64,000 nt of DNA from Candidatus Saccharibacteria bacterium oral taxon 488 (GTDB taxonomy: Bacteria; Patescibacteriota; Saccharimonadia; Saccharimonadales; Saccharimonadaceae), in contig CP040003.1 in assembly GCA_005697215.1 (NCBI GenBank), positions 310,001 to 374,000 of the forward strand, in the 5' to 3' direction. Position numbers and translations under genes: made by a program. This document shows positions 41,267-51,791 of this stretch, in pieces; within the stretch, counting starts at the first letter, position 1; each line of letters begins with the position of its first letter. The notes under the pieces are model-generated. The model was not told the origin of the DNA and searched no databases. It saw nothing but the letters and a program-made list of their open reading frames with translations.

Positions 41267-43147
41267 ATGATAGCCGACATTCACATCACCGAGAAGAGTT
41301 TTGGCGACAAGACGTTGATGCGCGACGTCAAGTTCAGTGTGGATGACGGCGAGAAGGTCGGCGTGGTCGGCCGCAATGGCGTCGGTAAGTCGACGTTGTT
41401 TGGCATCTTGGCGGGTACGGACACTGATTATACTGGCGAGGTGATTTTTCGCCGCGGCATCACCGTGGCTAGTACGGCGCAGGAGCATCATGGTTTGGGC
41501 GATCAGACGGTGCTGAGCTACATCTTGGCGGGGCTGCCAGAATATGCGGCCTTAAAGAAAATCATTGACGAGTATCCCGAGACCATGGGCGATAATATGC
41601 GCAAAATCGAGGAGTACACCCAGGCGCTGGAGCGATTTGACCAGAAAGGGTTTTACCAGATTGAGGAGAAGATTGAGCGGGAGCTTGATAATTTTCAGCT
41701 GAGCGGATGCAGCGAGCGGCCGCTTGGTTCCCTGTCGGGCGGTCAGAAGCGGCTGGTGGAGATTGTGAAGATTATGCATGCGGAGGCGCATTTGGCGCTG
41801 ATTGACGAGCCGACTAATCATATGGATTATGTGGCCAAGCAGCAGTTCATCGACTGGATGAGCTCGCAGCCGCGCCAGGCCATGCTGATCATCACGCACG
41901 ACCGCGATGTGCTGGGTCGAGTGGATCGGATTATTGAGCTTAAAGACGGCCAAGCGGTCAGCTACCGCGGTAATTATGATGCCTATCTCAAACAGAACGC
42001 TCAGGCGACGGCGGCGGGCATGAATAATTTTGAGCAGGTCGAGAAGCGGATGACTAACCTTCGGCAAAAGGTGCTGGATTATCAGCGGCTAAAGGAAAAG
42101 TCGCGCAACCCCGGCACCATCCAAAAGTTCAAGCGGCTGGAGAATGAGGCGCGGGCCGAGCTGGCGGAATTATCAGAGATGGACAAGCCGACGTTTTGGA
42201 TTGATAAGGATTCGGCTGAGCAGCTTGATTATAAATCGGCTGAGCGCTACGGCAAGTTCAAGGCGCGCAATATTCGGCTCTCGATGAAGGATGCGGCCAG
42301 TCGCAGTCAGCATGTGCTGGTGCGAGTTGAGGATGCGGCAGTTGGGGTTGGCGAGCGGCTATTGTTTGAGGGCGTGAATATTGATCTGCGTGAGGGTGAA
42401 GCGGTGGAGCTGCGCGGCCGTAATGGCGCTGGTAAGACGACGCTGATTCGGATGTTGTTGGGGCAGCGAGGAGGTTCGGATTCTAGTCTCTCCGACAAGT
42501 CGATAGTTCTGCAGACGGCGTTGCCGGATGCATTCGACTTGGAGGAGACGGCTGGAAAACGAACCGCAGCAGCCGCTCCACCGTCCGCCGCCAGAGTACA
42601 CTCTTCGCTCAAATCTCCACTGGAGATTTCTCGCGAGCGTTCGGCTGAAACGTCCGCTCCTCGCGAACGTTTCACAGTCTCTGGCGGAGGAGGTGTCGCG
42701 GCTGCTGCCCCTATCCTCTACTCCGGCAACCTCTTCCTCGACCCGCAGGTGCGGGTGGGTGTGTATGAGCAAGAAATTGATGAGCGGTATTTGGCGGATC
42801 CGCTGGAAGTGGCGATTGAGAAATTATACCTTAGCCGCGACCTGCCGATTTCTGATACCAAAATTCGCCAATTGCTAGCCGATTATCTGTTTACCGAAGC
42901 AGATCGGATGACGCCATTAGCGCGCCTGTCGGGTGGCCAGAAAGCGCGCTTTCAGATCATTACCATGCTGGCGAATGACCCGCAGCTGCTGATTTTGGAC
43001 GAGCCAACCAACCATCTTGATTTACCAAGCATTGAGGAGTTGGAGACGGCGCTGGCGAAATATTCTGGCGCCATCCTCTATGTCAGTCACGACAACTATT
43101 TCCGCCAAGAAATCGGTGGTGAGGTGGTACAAATCGGTGCAGTATAA
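41267..43147 (+). CDS. ABC-F family ATPase with large in-frame insertion
   Basis: A 626-residue soluble twin ABC ATPase (ABC-F), a class acting on ribosomes in translation or antibiotic protection. Walker A sites are GRNGVGKS (35-42) and GRNGAGKT in the second half; signatures are LSGGQKR and LSGGQKAR; Walker B sites LALIDEP and LLILDEP. I use ATG 41267, with TACAAT at 41252-41257. Residues about 403-483, right after the second Walker A region, are a Ser/Ala/Gly-rich insertion whose DNA is strongly palindromic; see findings. A strong terminator follows the gene. Confidence 0.92.
   Translation: MIADIHITEKSFGDKTLMRDVKFSVDDGEKVGVVGRNGVGKSTLFGILAGTDTDYTGEVIFRRGITVASTAQEHHGLGDQTVLSYILAGLPEYAALKKIIDEYPETMGDNMRKIEEYTQALERFDQKGFYQIEEKIERELDNFQLSGCSERPLGSLSGGQKRLVEIVKIMHAEAHLALIDEPTNHMDYVAKQQFIDWMSSQPRQAMLIITHDRDVLGRVDRIIELKDGQAVSYRGNYDAYLKQNAQATAAGMNNFEQVEKRMTNLRQKVLDYQRLKEKSRNPGTIQKFKRLENEARAELAELSEMDKPTFWIDKDSAEQLDYKSAERYGKFKARNIRLSMKDAASRSQHVLVRVEDAAVGVGERLLFEGVNIDLREGEAVELRGRNGAGKTTLIRMLLGQRGGSDSSLSDKSIVLQTALPDAFDLEETAGKRTAAAAPPSAARVHSSLKSPLEISRERSAETSAPRERFTVSGGGGVAAAAPILYSGNLFLDPQVRVGVYEQEIDERYLADPLEVAIEKLYLSRDLPISDTKIRQLLADYLFTEADRMTPLARLSGGQKARFQIITMLANDPQLLILDEPTNHLDLPSIEELETALAKYSGAILYVSHDNYFRQEIGGEVVQIGAV
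42476..42715 (+). repeat. Palindromic insertion inside the ABC-F gene
   Basis: The inserted DNA holds TCGGA/TCCGA (42477-42494), CAAGTCGA/TCGACTTG (42496-42541) and a large imperfect inverted repeat from GCAGCAGCCGC (42567) to GCGGCTGCTGC (42698-42708) with the perfect inner hairpin AAATCTCC/GGAGATTT (42611-42629). About 240 bp, a multiple of three, no stop in frame. The inner section also occurs in the dus gene at about 52050-52110. Confidence 0.75.
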
Positions 43148-43163
43148 GGAGTGTGCTAATGAA

Positions 43164-43204
43164 AAACCTGCTGCCAGTAAGTTCCTAGGCAGCAGGTTTT
43201 TTGG
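43164..43204 (+). terminator. Rho-independent terminator of the ABC-F gene
   Basis: AACCTGCTGCC/GGCAGCAGGTT, 11 bp, followed by TTTTTT; the left arm is preceded by A residues, so it may also end the convergent glutaredoxin-like transcript. Confidence 0.93.
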
Positions 43205-43220
43205 CGTCAATCAGTGATAT

Positions 43221-43508
43221 TTACTCGCTCATCAAACCATTCTTCTTCAGCGCATCCTGAAGCTTCGGCCGGTCGAATCCCAGGATGACCTCGCCGCAAA
43301 CATCAGTCACTGGTACGCCCTGGAAATTGCCGCCGTTTTTACTGAGCAATTCTTCCTTGGCGCTTGGATCAGCCTCGATGTCCTTGGCGACAAAATCGAT
43401 GCCGAGTTTTTTTAGCCACTCCATCTCGGTGTGGCAGAATGCGCACCAGCTGGTGCTGTAGACGGTGACTTTAGCGTCTTGGTGATTGGCCGTGTTATCT
43501 TCGCTCAT
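43221..43508 (-). CDS. Glutaredoxin-like thiol-disulfide protein
   Basis: A 95-residue thioredoxin-fold protein with active site CAFC (Cys22, Cys25) after VTVYSTSW, the cis-Pro motif GVPVTD near 65, and CGEVILGFDRPKL. This matches glutaredoxin/NrdH-type small redoxins, which reduce disulfides such as that of ribonucleotide reductase. The electron donor is unknown. AGGAGGGAAG precedes the ATG. Confidence 0.88.
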   Translation of the reverse strand: MSEDNTANHQDAKVTVYSTSWCAFCHTEMEWLKKLGIDFVAKDIEADPSAKEELLSKNGGNFQGVPVTDVCGEVILGFDRPKLQDALKKNGLMSE

Positions 43509-43570
43509 AACTTCCCTCCTTATGGCTTTTCTCTATTGTAGCATAAGCATCGGTGCCTCGGCAATGCTAT

Positions 43571-43807
43571 CTAGTCTCGGGACACCCGACTCGTTAAGTG
43601 CCAGCCGTCACACCCCCGGCAATAATACACGTCTAGTTCCAGCTTTGGTGACATCAGCTCCTGCGTATCAGCCGCTCGCCTGGCGATCTGCTCGGTGGCG
43701 AAGCGACGCTTGCGCCGGCACGTGTCATGATCGGTGATCGGCAGTATCGGCTTGACGAACGTTCGGGCTGATTTTGGTTGATTTTTCGGGTAATTTCGCC
43801 GTGGCAT
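43571..43807 (-). CDS. Small zinc-knuckle-like hypothetical protein
   Basis: A 78-residue basic protein ending YYCRGCDGWHLTSR. Short proteins with a terminal C-x2-C-x2-WHLT motif are common, unexplained hypotheticals in Actinobacteria and their phages; the Cys pair plus Cys29 and His residues could bind zinc. TATACT (43817-43822) lies 9 nt before the ATG. It is divergent from the ATP synthase operon; only 39 bp separate the two ATGs. Confidence 0.65.
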   Translation of the reverse strand: MPRRNYPKNQPKSARTFVKPILPITDHDTCRRKRRFATEQIARRAADTQELMSPKLELDVYYCRGCDGWHLTSRVSRD

Positions 43808-43831
43808 CTTGTCAAGAGTATAGCATGTTGC

Positions 43832-43837
43832 TATAGT
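43832..43837 (+). promoter_or_regulatory. -10 box of the ATP synthase operon
   Basis: TATAGT lies 9 nt before the first ATG of the operon (43847), so the polycistronic mRNA starts with almost no leader. Confidence 0.6.
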
Positions 43838-43846
43838 GACAGAGTA

Positions 43847-44119
43847 ATGGCTGAGAGACCAGATATTGAGAATGGCGTGACGACAGCGACGGAAGTGGCG
43901 GCGGCTCGGGTTATTCTCGGGACGATCGGCGACACAACGTGGCGGATGTTTGTGCCGAGCATCGGCTGTACGCTGCTGGGTGTGTGGCTGGATAGTGTGT
44001 TTGGCTTGAAGCCGTGGCTGATGTTTGCTGGCGTGGTACTTGGCTTTGTGGGCGCGTATCTACTGGTGAATAAGCAGCTGGGGCGTGTGAAACGAAAAAA
44101 GGAGCGTAAAAAGATATGA
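43847..44119 (+). CDS. AtpI/AtpZ-like protein
   Basis: A 90-residue protein with two helices (about 29-45 and 51-72) and a basic tail RVKRKKERKKI, in the position of atpI/atpZ at the head of an ATP synthase operon. AtpI/AtpZ helps assemble the c-ring or supplies Mg2+. I start at ATG 43847 because a -10 box lies just before it; the longer frame crosses the promoter. It overlaps atpB by 4 nt (ATGA). Confidence 0.8.
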   Translation: MAERPDIENGVTTATEVAAARVILGTIGDTTWRMFVPSIGCTLLGVWLDSVFGLKPWLMFAGVVLGFVGAYLLVNKQLGRVKRKKERKKI

Positions 44120-44949
44120 TGCAACTATTTGCCAGTGCCGGTCCGCACATTTCAGTCAAGGCTGATGAAGTAGCGAATGTTTTAGGTGTGTCGATCACCA
44201 ACTCGCACATGCTCGGTGCGCTGGGGCTGATCGTTTTGGTGTGGCTGATGTTTCGGACGCGGGCGGCAGCGCTGGGCAAGAAAAAGCATACTTTCGCAAC
44301 GAAGTTGATTCACTGGACATTTGATGGGCTGTATAACACGGTTCGCCAAGTCATCCCAGACCAGACATGGGCGCGTCGAGTGGCGCCGCTGTGCATCACT
44401 ATATTCTTTTTCGTGGTGGCGCAGTATTGGCTGGGACTGCTACCGATTGTCGGGCCGATCACCGTGGGTAGTCATGGTACGCCGCTGTTTCGTGGTGGCG
44501 TGGCTGATCTGAATATGACGTTTGGCCTGGCTATCGTGACCATTATCGCCGCACAAGTGTACGCCTTCAAATACCTTGGCTTTAGGGGTAATATGGGTCG
44601 CTACTTTGTTAATCCACTGCGCGATCCGATCATGGCGTTTGTCGGCATTCTGGAGCTGGTGGCGGAGTTCTCGCGCCTGCTGGGGCTGAGCTTCCGTCTG
44701 TTTGGTAATGTGCTGGCGGGCGAGGTGCTGCTGATTATGATCGCCTTTTTGACGCAGTTTATTTCCCCGGCGGCGCTCCAGCCATTTTATCTGTTTGAGC
44801 TGTTCATCGGTGGTATTCAGGCGTACATTTTCTTTATGCTGTCAACGGTATTTATTTCACTGGGGCTGGCTCACCACGACACGCACGAGCCGACTGATCA
44901 TGCTCATTCACCTGCTGATACGACGAAACTCGCGGCGGCGAATGATTAG
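44116..44949 (+). CDS. atpB: F1Fo ATP synthase subunit a
   Basis: A 277-residue membrane protein; the essential arginine lies in SFRLFGNVLAGE, preceded by ELVAEFSRLLGL, the helix that contacts the c-ring. About five helices. It forms the proton half-channels. The C-terminus has a His/Asp-rich soluble tail (HHDTHEPTDHAHSPADTT), an unusual extension that could bind metal. Confidence 0.96.
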   Translation: MMQLFASAGPHISVKADEVANVLGVSITNSHMLGALGLIVLVWLMFRTRAAALGKKKHTFATKLIHWTFDGLYNTVRQVIPDQTWARRVAPLCITIFFFVVAQYWLGLLPIVGPITVGSHGTPLFRGGVADLNMTFGLAIVTIIAAQVYAFKYLGFRGNMGRYFVNPLRDPIMAFVGILELVAEFSRLLGLSFRLFGNVLAGEVLLIMIAFLTQFISPAALQPFYLFELFIGGIQAYIFFMLSTVFISLGLAHHDTHEPTDHAHSPADTTKLAAAND

Positions 44950-44981
44950 AAAAGTAAAGTATTAAATAAAGGAGAAATTAT

Positions 44982-45194
44982 ATGAAAGAATTAGCATTTG
45001 CACTCACCTACGCCATCCCAGCTGCGCTGGCAGCGATCGGCGCTGGTATCGTCGGCGCGGCAGCGATGAACGCGGCTGGCCGCAACCCAGAGAAAATTAA
45101 CGATTTACGCACCATGATGATCCTCGGTATTTCGTTCATTGACGCCCTGGCGATCATCGGTTTCGTGGCGGCTATCGTCGGCAAAGTTATGTAA
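44982..45194 (+). CDS. atpE: F1Fo ATP synthase subunit c
   Basis: A 70-residue two-helix proteolipid. The polar loop is RNPEK (34-38) and the ion-carrying carboxylate is Asp54 in SFIDALAII. The glutamine and serine ligands of sodium-type rings are missing, so I infer proton coupling. AGGAG lies 7 nt before the ATG. The spacer before it (32 bp) is the longest in the first half of the operon, perhaps to allow higher translation of this multi-copy subunit. Confidence 0.96.
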   Translation: MKELAFALTYAIPAALAAIGAGIVGAAAMNAAGRNPEKINDLRTMMILGISFIDALAIIGFVAAIVGKVM

Positions 45195-45209
45195 TTTGAG
45201 AGGTAAATT

Positions 45210-45758
45210 GTGGAGACTATATTGACACAATTTGCAAGTGCCGAAGCACACGCGGCCGAAAAGGCTGACCTGTTCAGTTCGCTGGGCATTGACTGGAAGC
45301 TGCTGATCTTGCAGACGGTGGCGTTCTTGATCTTGCTGGTGATTCTGCGCAAGTGGGTATATCCACCGCTGGCAGCGATGCTCGACAAGCGCGAAAAAGA
45401 CATGCGCACAGCCGAAAAGGCAGCGCAGTCGGCGCGTGATAACGCTGATAAGGCTGAAAAAATGACCAACGAGTTGATGCGAAAAGCTCGGGCGGAGGCC
45501 AGTGATATCGTGGCGGCAGCGCGCGAGGAGGCGGCCTCGGTCGTCGAGCAGGCCGCCGCTAAGGCGACTGCCAAGTCTGAGACCATCGTTAGCGCGGCGC
45601 AGGCAGAAATTGCTAAGGAAGTTGAGCAGGCTAAGAAAGCGTTGCACAATGAAACGCTGGAATTGGTAGCCGAGGCGACTGGCAAGGTTTTGCACGAAAA
45701 GGTTGATGCTAAGGCGGACGCCAAGCTGATCGCAACTGCGGTCAAGGAAGTCGCCTAG
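45210..45758 (+). CDS. atpF: F1Fo ATP synthase subunit b
   Basis: A 182-residue stator subunit: one helix (about 26-45, KLLILQTVAFLILLVIL) and a long Ala/Lys/Glu-rich coiled coil. It starts with GTG 45210 after GAGAGG. One copy only, so the stator is a homodimer. It ends 2 nt before atpH. Confidence 0.94.
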   Translation: METILTQFASAEAHAAEKADLFSSLGIDWKLLILQTVAFLILLVILRKWVYPPLAAMLDKREKDMRTAEKAAQSARDNADKAEKMTNELMRKARAEASDIVAAAREEAASVVEQAAAKATAKSETIVSAAQAEIAKEVEQAKKALHNETLELVAEATGKVLHEKVDAKADAKLIATAVKEVA

Positions 45759-45760
45759 TC

Positions 45761-46159
45761 ATGGCGCGGACGCTTCGGCGAAAGTTGGCGCAGCATGCGG
45801 CCGAGCGGCTGCTGGCGGGTGACGCAGCAGTGATTGATGAATTAGCGGCGCTGATCATAGCCGAGCGGCGCGAGCGAGAGGTTGATCTGTTGGTGCAGGA
45901 TATTGAGGCGAAATTGGCTGAGCGTGGGACGGTTGTGGCGACGGTGGAGAGCGCGACACCGTTGGACACGGTAACAAAGGATAAGATTAAAAATCTATTG
46001 TCGTCTAAAACAAACGCCAGCAACCAAGATATTAACGTGTTGCTGCGTGAATCAATTGACCAGGCGCTCATCGGCGGCTTTAAACTGCGGACGCCAACCG
46101 CAACGCTGGACGCGACAATTGCCAAGAAATTAAACGACTTGCGGGCGAAGAAAATCTAG
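45761..46159 (+). CDS. atpH: F1Fo ATP synthase subunit delta, short form
   Basis: A 132-residue protein in the delta position between b and alpha. The C-terminal motif [21 protein letters not shown] matches the conserved GGxxxxxGxxxxDxSxxxxL ending of delta. It is about 45 residues shorter than typical; the N-terminal helical domain that binds the alpha crown is reduced, so the stator contact may differ. Confidence 0.85.
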   Translation: MARTLRRKLAQHAAERLLAGDAAVIDELAALIIAERREREVDLLVQDIEAKLAERGTVVATVESATPLDTVTKDKIKNLLSSKTNASNQDINVLLRESIDQALIGGFKLRTPTATLDATIAKKLNDLRAKKI

Positions 46160-46167
46160 GAGGAAAA

Positions 46168-47694
<1,527 letters not shown>

Positions 47695-47697
47695 TTC

Positions 47698-48579
47698 ATG
47701 CCGAGTACTCGTGCGCTGAAAAATCGTATTCGCTCGGTGGACTCGACCAAGCAAATCACCAAGGCGATGCAGTTGGTGGCCGCCAGCAAGATGCGTCGTT
47801 CGCAAGAAGCGGACAAGGCCTCGGCTCCCTACACTATGGCAGCCGAGGAGCTGCTGAGCTACTTGGCGAGTCAAGGTGCGACGGATAATCATCCGCTGTT
47901 CAAACGCCGCAAAATTACCAAGCGTCTAATCATCGTCATTGCCAGCGACAAGGGTCTGGCTGGCGCATATAACACCAATGTTTTGAAGAAATATCTGGAG
48001 CTGCTGAAGCGTGATGATGAGCGCGGCATCGAGAACTTGACCTTGACTATCGGCCGTCGGGCTTCGCAATTTGCCTCGCGCCTGAAGGATACGAAGATTA
48101 TCGGTACGTACGAGGACCTGCCAGATCAGCCGTCTGGACTCACCTTTCACACGATTTTGAATACCGCCATTAGCATGTTTGAGAATGGCGAGGTTGACGC
48201 GGTGACGCTGGTGTACACGCGGTTTGTCAATAGTATGGTGCAGACGGCGGAGCTGTCGCGCTTGCTGCCGGCGGGTACTAAAGCCTTGATCGACCCAAGT
48301 GAAGTCTCGAACACGGTTTCTGATGCCAAGTACGAGCCGAGCATTCCAGAGGTGCTGGACGCCGTGGCGAATCGTTTGACGGGCGCGCGATTATTGCAAG
48401 CGTTGCTGGACGCTCGCGCCAGTGAGCACTCTATGCGGATGATGGCTATGAAGAATGCGACGGATAATGCTTCTGACCTGGTGGATGATCTGACCTTGGC
48501 GATGAACAAAGCTCGCCAAGGTGCGATCACTCAGGAGTTGGCAGAAATTTCCGGTGGCGTGGAGGCGATGGAACAATGA
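47698..48579 (+). CDS. atpG: F1Fo ATP synthase subunit gamma
   Basis: A 293-residue central shaft subunit: N-terminal helix ALKNRIRSVDSTKQITKAMQ (LVAASKMR follows) and C-terminal helix ATDNASDLVDDLTLAMNKAR, both typical. GAGGAG within the end of atpA serves as its ribosome-binding site. Its stop overlaps the Nudix gene by 4 nt. Confidence 0.96.
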   Translation: MPSTRALKNRIRSVDSTKQITKAMQLVAASKMRRSQEADKASAPYTMAAEELLSYLASQGATDNHPLFKRRKITKRLIIVIASDKGLAGAYNTNVLKKYLELLKRDDERGIENLTLTIGRRASQFASRLKDTKIIGTYEDLPDQPSGLTFHTILNTAISMFENGEVDAVTLVYTRFVNSMVQTAELSRLLPAGTKALIDPSEVSNTVSDAKYEPSIPEVLDAVANRLTGARLLQALLDARASEHSMRMMAMKNATDNASDLVDDLTLAMNKARQGAITQELAEISGGVEAMEQ

Positions 48580-49025
48580 TGAATAACACAACCCTATTCG
48601 TCAGTACTGTTGTCGTAAAAGACGGCAAGCTATTGGTTGTTCAGGAGGGCAAAGATAACTACGGGCAATTAGGCACGTGGAATTTTCCGGCGGGACATGT
48701 CGAGCCGGGCGAAGGCTTGGTGGAGGCGGCGGTACGCGAAGCGAAGGAAGAGTCTGGCTACACAGTTGCAATTGACGGTGTTCTGTCGGTGCTGTTGAAA
48801 AATACTGATTCTGGCAGCTCGCTGGTTGTGTTTTTTCTGGGACACATTGCCGATGATTATCCTGCCCCGCGCGAAGAAGGAATCCAGCAGGTTGACCTCG
48901 TGACGTTAGAGGCTTTAGAGAAGCTAAACTTGCGTTTTCCTGATGATATGATAGAACCAGCTCGTCGAGCGCTGTCGGATAAGAGTTATTCTTTGGATAT
49001 AATTATGGATTATCAGGAGGCGTAG
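48576..49025 (+). CDS. Nudix hydrolase embedded in the ATP synthase operon
   Basis: A 149-residue Nudix protein: WNFPAGHVEPGEGLVEAAVR followed by EAKEESGY gives a complete box (G, E, R/E, EE, G). The nearest relatives by motif are ADP-ribose or NTP pyrophosphatases. Its ATG overlaps the atpG stop, so it is translated with the synthase subunits. A Nudix gene between gamma and beta is not part of the classical order; a role in nucleotide housekeeping linked to ATP synthase is conceivable but unproven. Confidence 0.88.
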   Translation: MMNNTTLFVSTVVVKDGKLLVVQEGKDNYGQLGTWNFPAGHVEPGEGLVEAAVREAKEESGYTVAIDGVLSVLLKNTDSGSSLVVFFLGHIADDYPAPREEGIQQVDLVTLEALEKLNLRFPDDMIEPARRALSDKSYSLDIIMDYQEA

Positions 49026-49049
49026 ACGCAATATGAAAAGTGAGATTAA

Positions 49050-50495
<1,446 letters not shown>

Positions 50496-50499
50496 TCTG

Positions 50500-50928
50500 A
50501 TGAATCTAAAGCTGGTAACGCTCGGTGGTGTCAAGCTGGAAGAAGCGGTCTATTCGGTGACTATTCCGACGATTGATGGCGAGATTTCGGTGCTGCCGAG
50601 CCACGAGCCGCTGGTGACGGTGGCCAAGGACGGCGTGATCACCGTACGCCGGCGTCAAGAAGACCCCGACAATCAGTTGGAGTATTTCGCAATCTCCGGC
50701 GGCGTGGTGAAAATTGATTATTCATCGGTGCAGATCCTGGTGGACGAAGCGGATCATGGCGACGACATCATCGAGGCGGAAACGCAGGCGGCCCTGGAGC
50801 GCGCCATCAAGGCCCGCGACGAAGCCGGCGACCAAGTCGAGCGCGAAAAAGCCAAACAGCTCATCGACCGGCACATGGTGCGGCTAAAGGTAGCGGATTT
50901 GCATCGGCGCAAGCGACGACAGCATTAG
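50500..50928 (+). CDS. atpC: F1Fo ATP synthase subunit epsilon
   Basis: A 142-residue subunit: beta-sandwich start (LVTLGGVKLEEAVYSVTIPT, DGEISVLPSHEPLVT) and C-terminal helical hairpin. ATG 50500 lies 4 nt after the atpD stop, with AAGAAGG upstream. It regulates and couples the rotor. The gene overlaps the convergent kinase-like gene by 4 bp, so no operon terminator lies between them. Confidence 0.94.
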   Translation: MNLKLVTLGGVKLEEAVYSVTIPTIDGEISVLPSHEPLVTVAKDGVITVRRRQEDPDNQLEYFAISGGVVKIDYSSVQILVDEADHGDDIIEAETQAALERAIKARDEAGDQVEREKAKQLIDRHMVRLKVADLHRRKRRQH

Positions 50929-51791
50929 TAGCGATCGTTCATGACATCACTGATGTTGATGGCTAGGCAGGCGATGATTTCACGCATTGTCTGTCTTTTG
51001 CTGTGAGGAAATATATTGTCAATTTGATCATGATATGGCCGCAAGAATAGACTTTCAACCTGCTCTTCTGTTGGGTAGGGTATTTGCTTGCCATATCGTG
51101 ATAACGAGCTTAGATACAATGATAAATCCTCGCCAAATTTGTACGGGTCGCTCTGTTTTTTGACATCAGTTAGGTCAATAATGCGCGGCTGCTGGGTTAT
51201 GTCATAGGCTGTGTTCTTAACTTGAAAATCACCATGATGCAATCCTTTGTCGTGCAGTATTATGAGGCTTTGTGCTGCTATACTAAGTGCTAGAGACATG
51301 CTAGAATCAGCAGGTCTTTGGTGTTCGTTGCTTCCCCATAGAATATTATCACAGCTTGTCACGCCTTGTTCAAACTTTGTTATGGTGCAGATTTTATTCT
51401 TGCCCTGTTCGTATTCTTCTCGTAAAAAGCCGATTGGTTCGAACGTTATATGTCCATCTTTATTAAGTTGCACTGCTGTACGATAATCACGGGTGGCTAG
51501 CCATTCAACATCAAAAGGTTTAATGGCTATGGGCTGGGTACTGAGAGTTTCATTTTCTCCTAGTGCAGATAGATCTGCAAAATGTACTTTCTGCAAGCTA
51601 TCATCGCGTCCTACTTTATAATCTTCTCTTGAGGTAAGTGCGGCGGCTGTCGCCGAAGAGGCTATGATCTCATTATTGTCAGAGACTAATAACAGATGAT
51701 CTGTAGGTAGCTGCTGTAATCGGGGTGTTAAACCTTTTGTTGTTTGCTCGGGATTAATAGATGATAGTGGAACTCTGCTCATTTCACTCAT
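50925..51791 (-). CDS. Protein kinase-like fold protein
   Basis: A 288-residue protein. The C-terminal half contains HHGDFQVKNTAYD (catalytic-loop pattern HxDxxxxN) and PRIIDLTD (DFG-like), as in aminoglycoside/protein kinase-like folds; the N-lobe Lys and Glu are not obvious. It may phosphorylate a small molecule or protein, or be inactive. It overlaps the dus stop by 4 nt and is thus the last gene of the Fic-dus operon. The gene is AT-rich compared with its neighbours, suggesting acquisition. Confidence 0.55.
   Translation of the reverse strand: MSEMSRVPLSSINPEQTTKGLTPRLQQLPTDHLLLVSDNNEIIASSATAAALTSREDYKVGRDDSLQKVHFADLSALGENETLSTQPIAIKPFDVEWLATRDYRTAVQLNKDGHITFEPIGFLREEYEQGKNKICTITKFEQGVTSCDNILWGSNEHQRPADSSMSLALSIAAQSLIILHDKGLHHGDFQVKNTAYDITQQPRIIDLTDVKKQSDPYKFGEDLSLYLSSLSRYGKQIPYPTEEQVESLFLRPYHDQIDNIFPHSKRQTMREIIACLAINISDVMNDRY

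Noticed and set aside
42307..42772. Minus-strand frames of 122 and 137 codons opposite the ABC-F insertion
   Set aside because: They arise because the insertion is palindromic; no start signals and no conservation outside the repeat.
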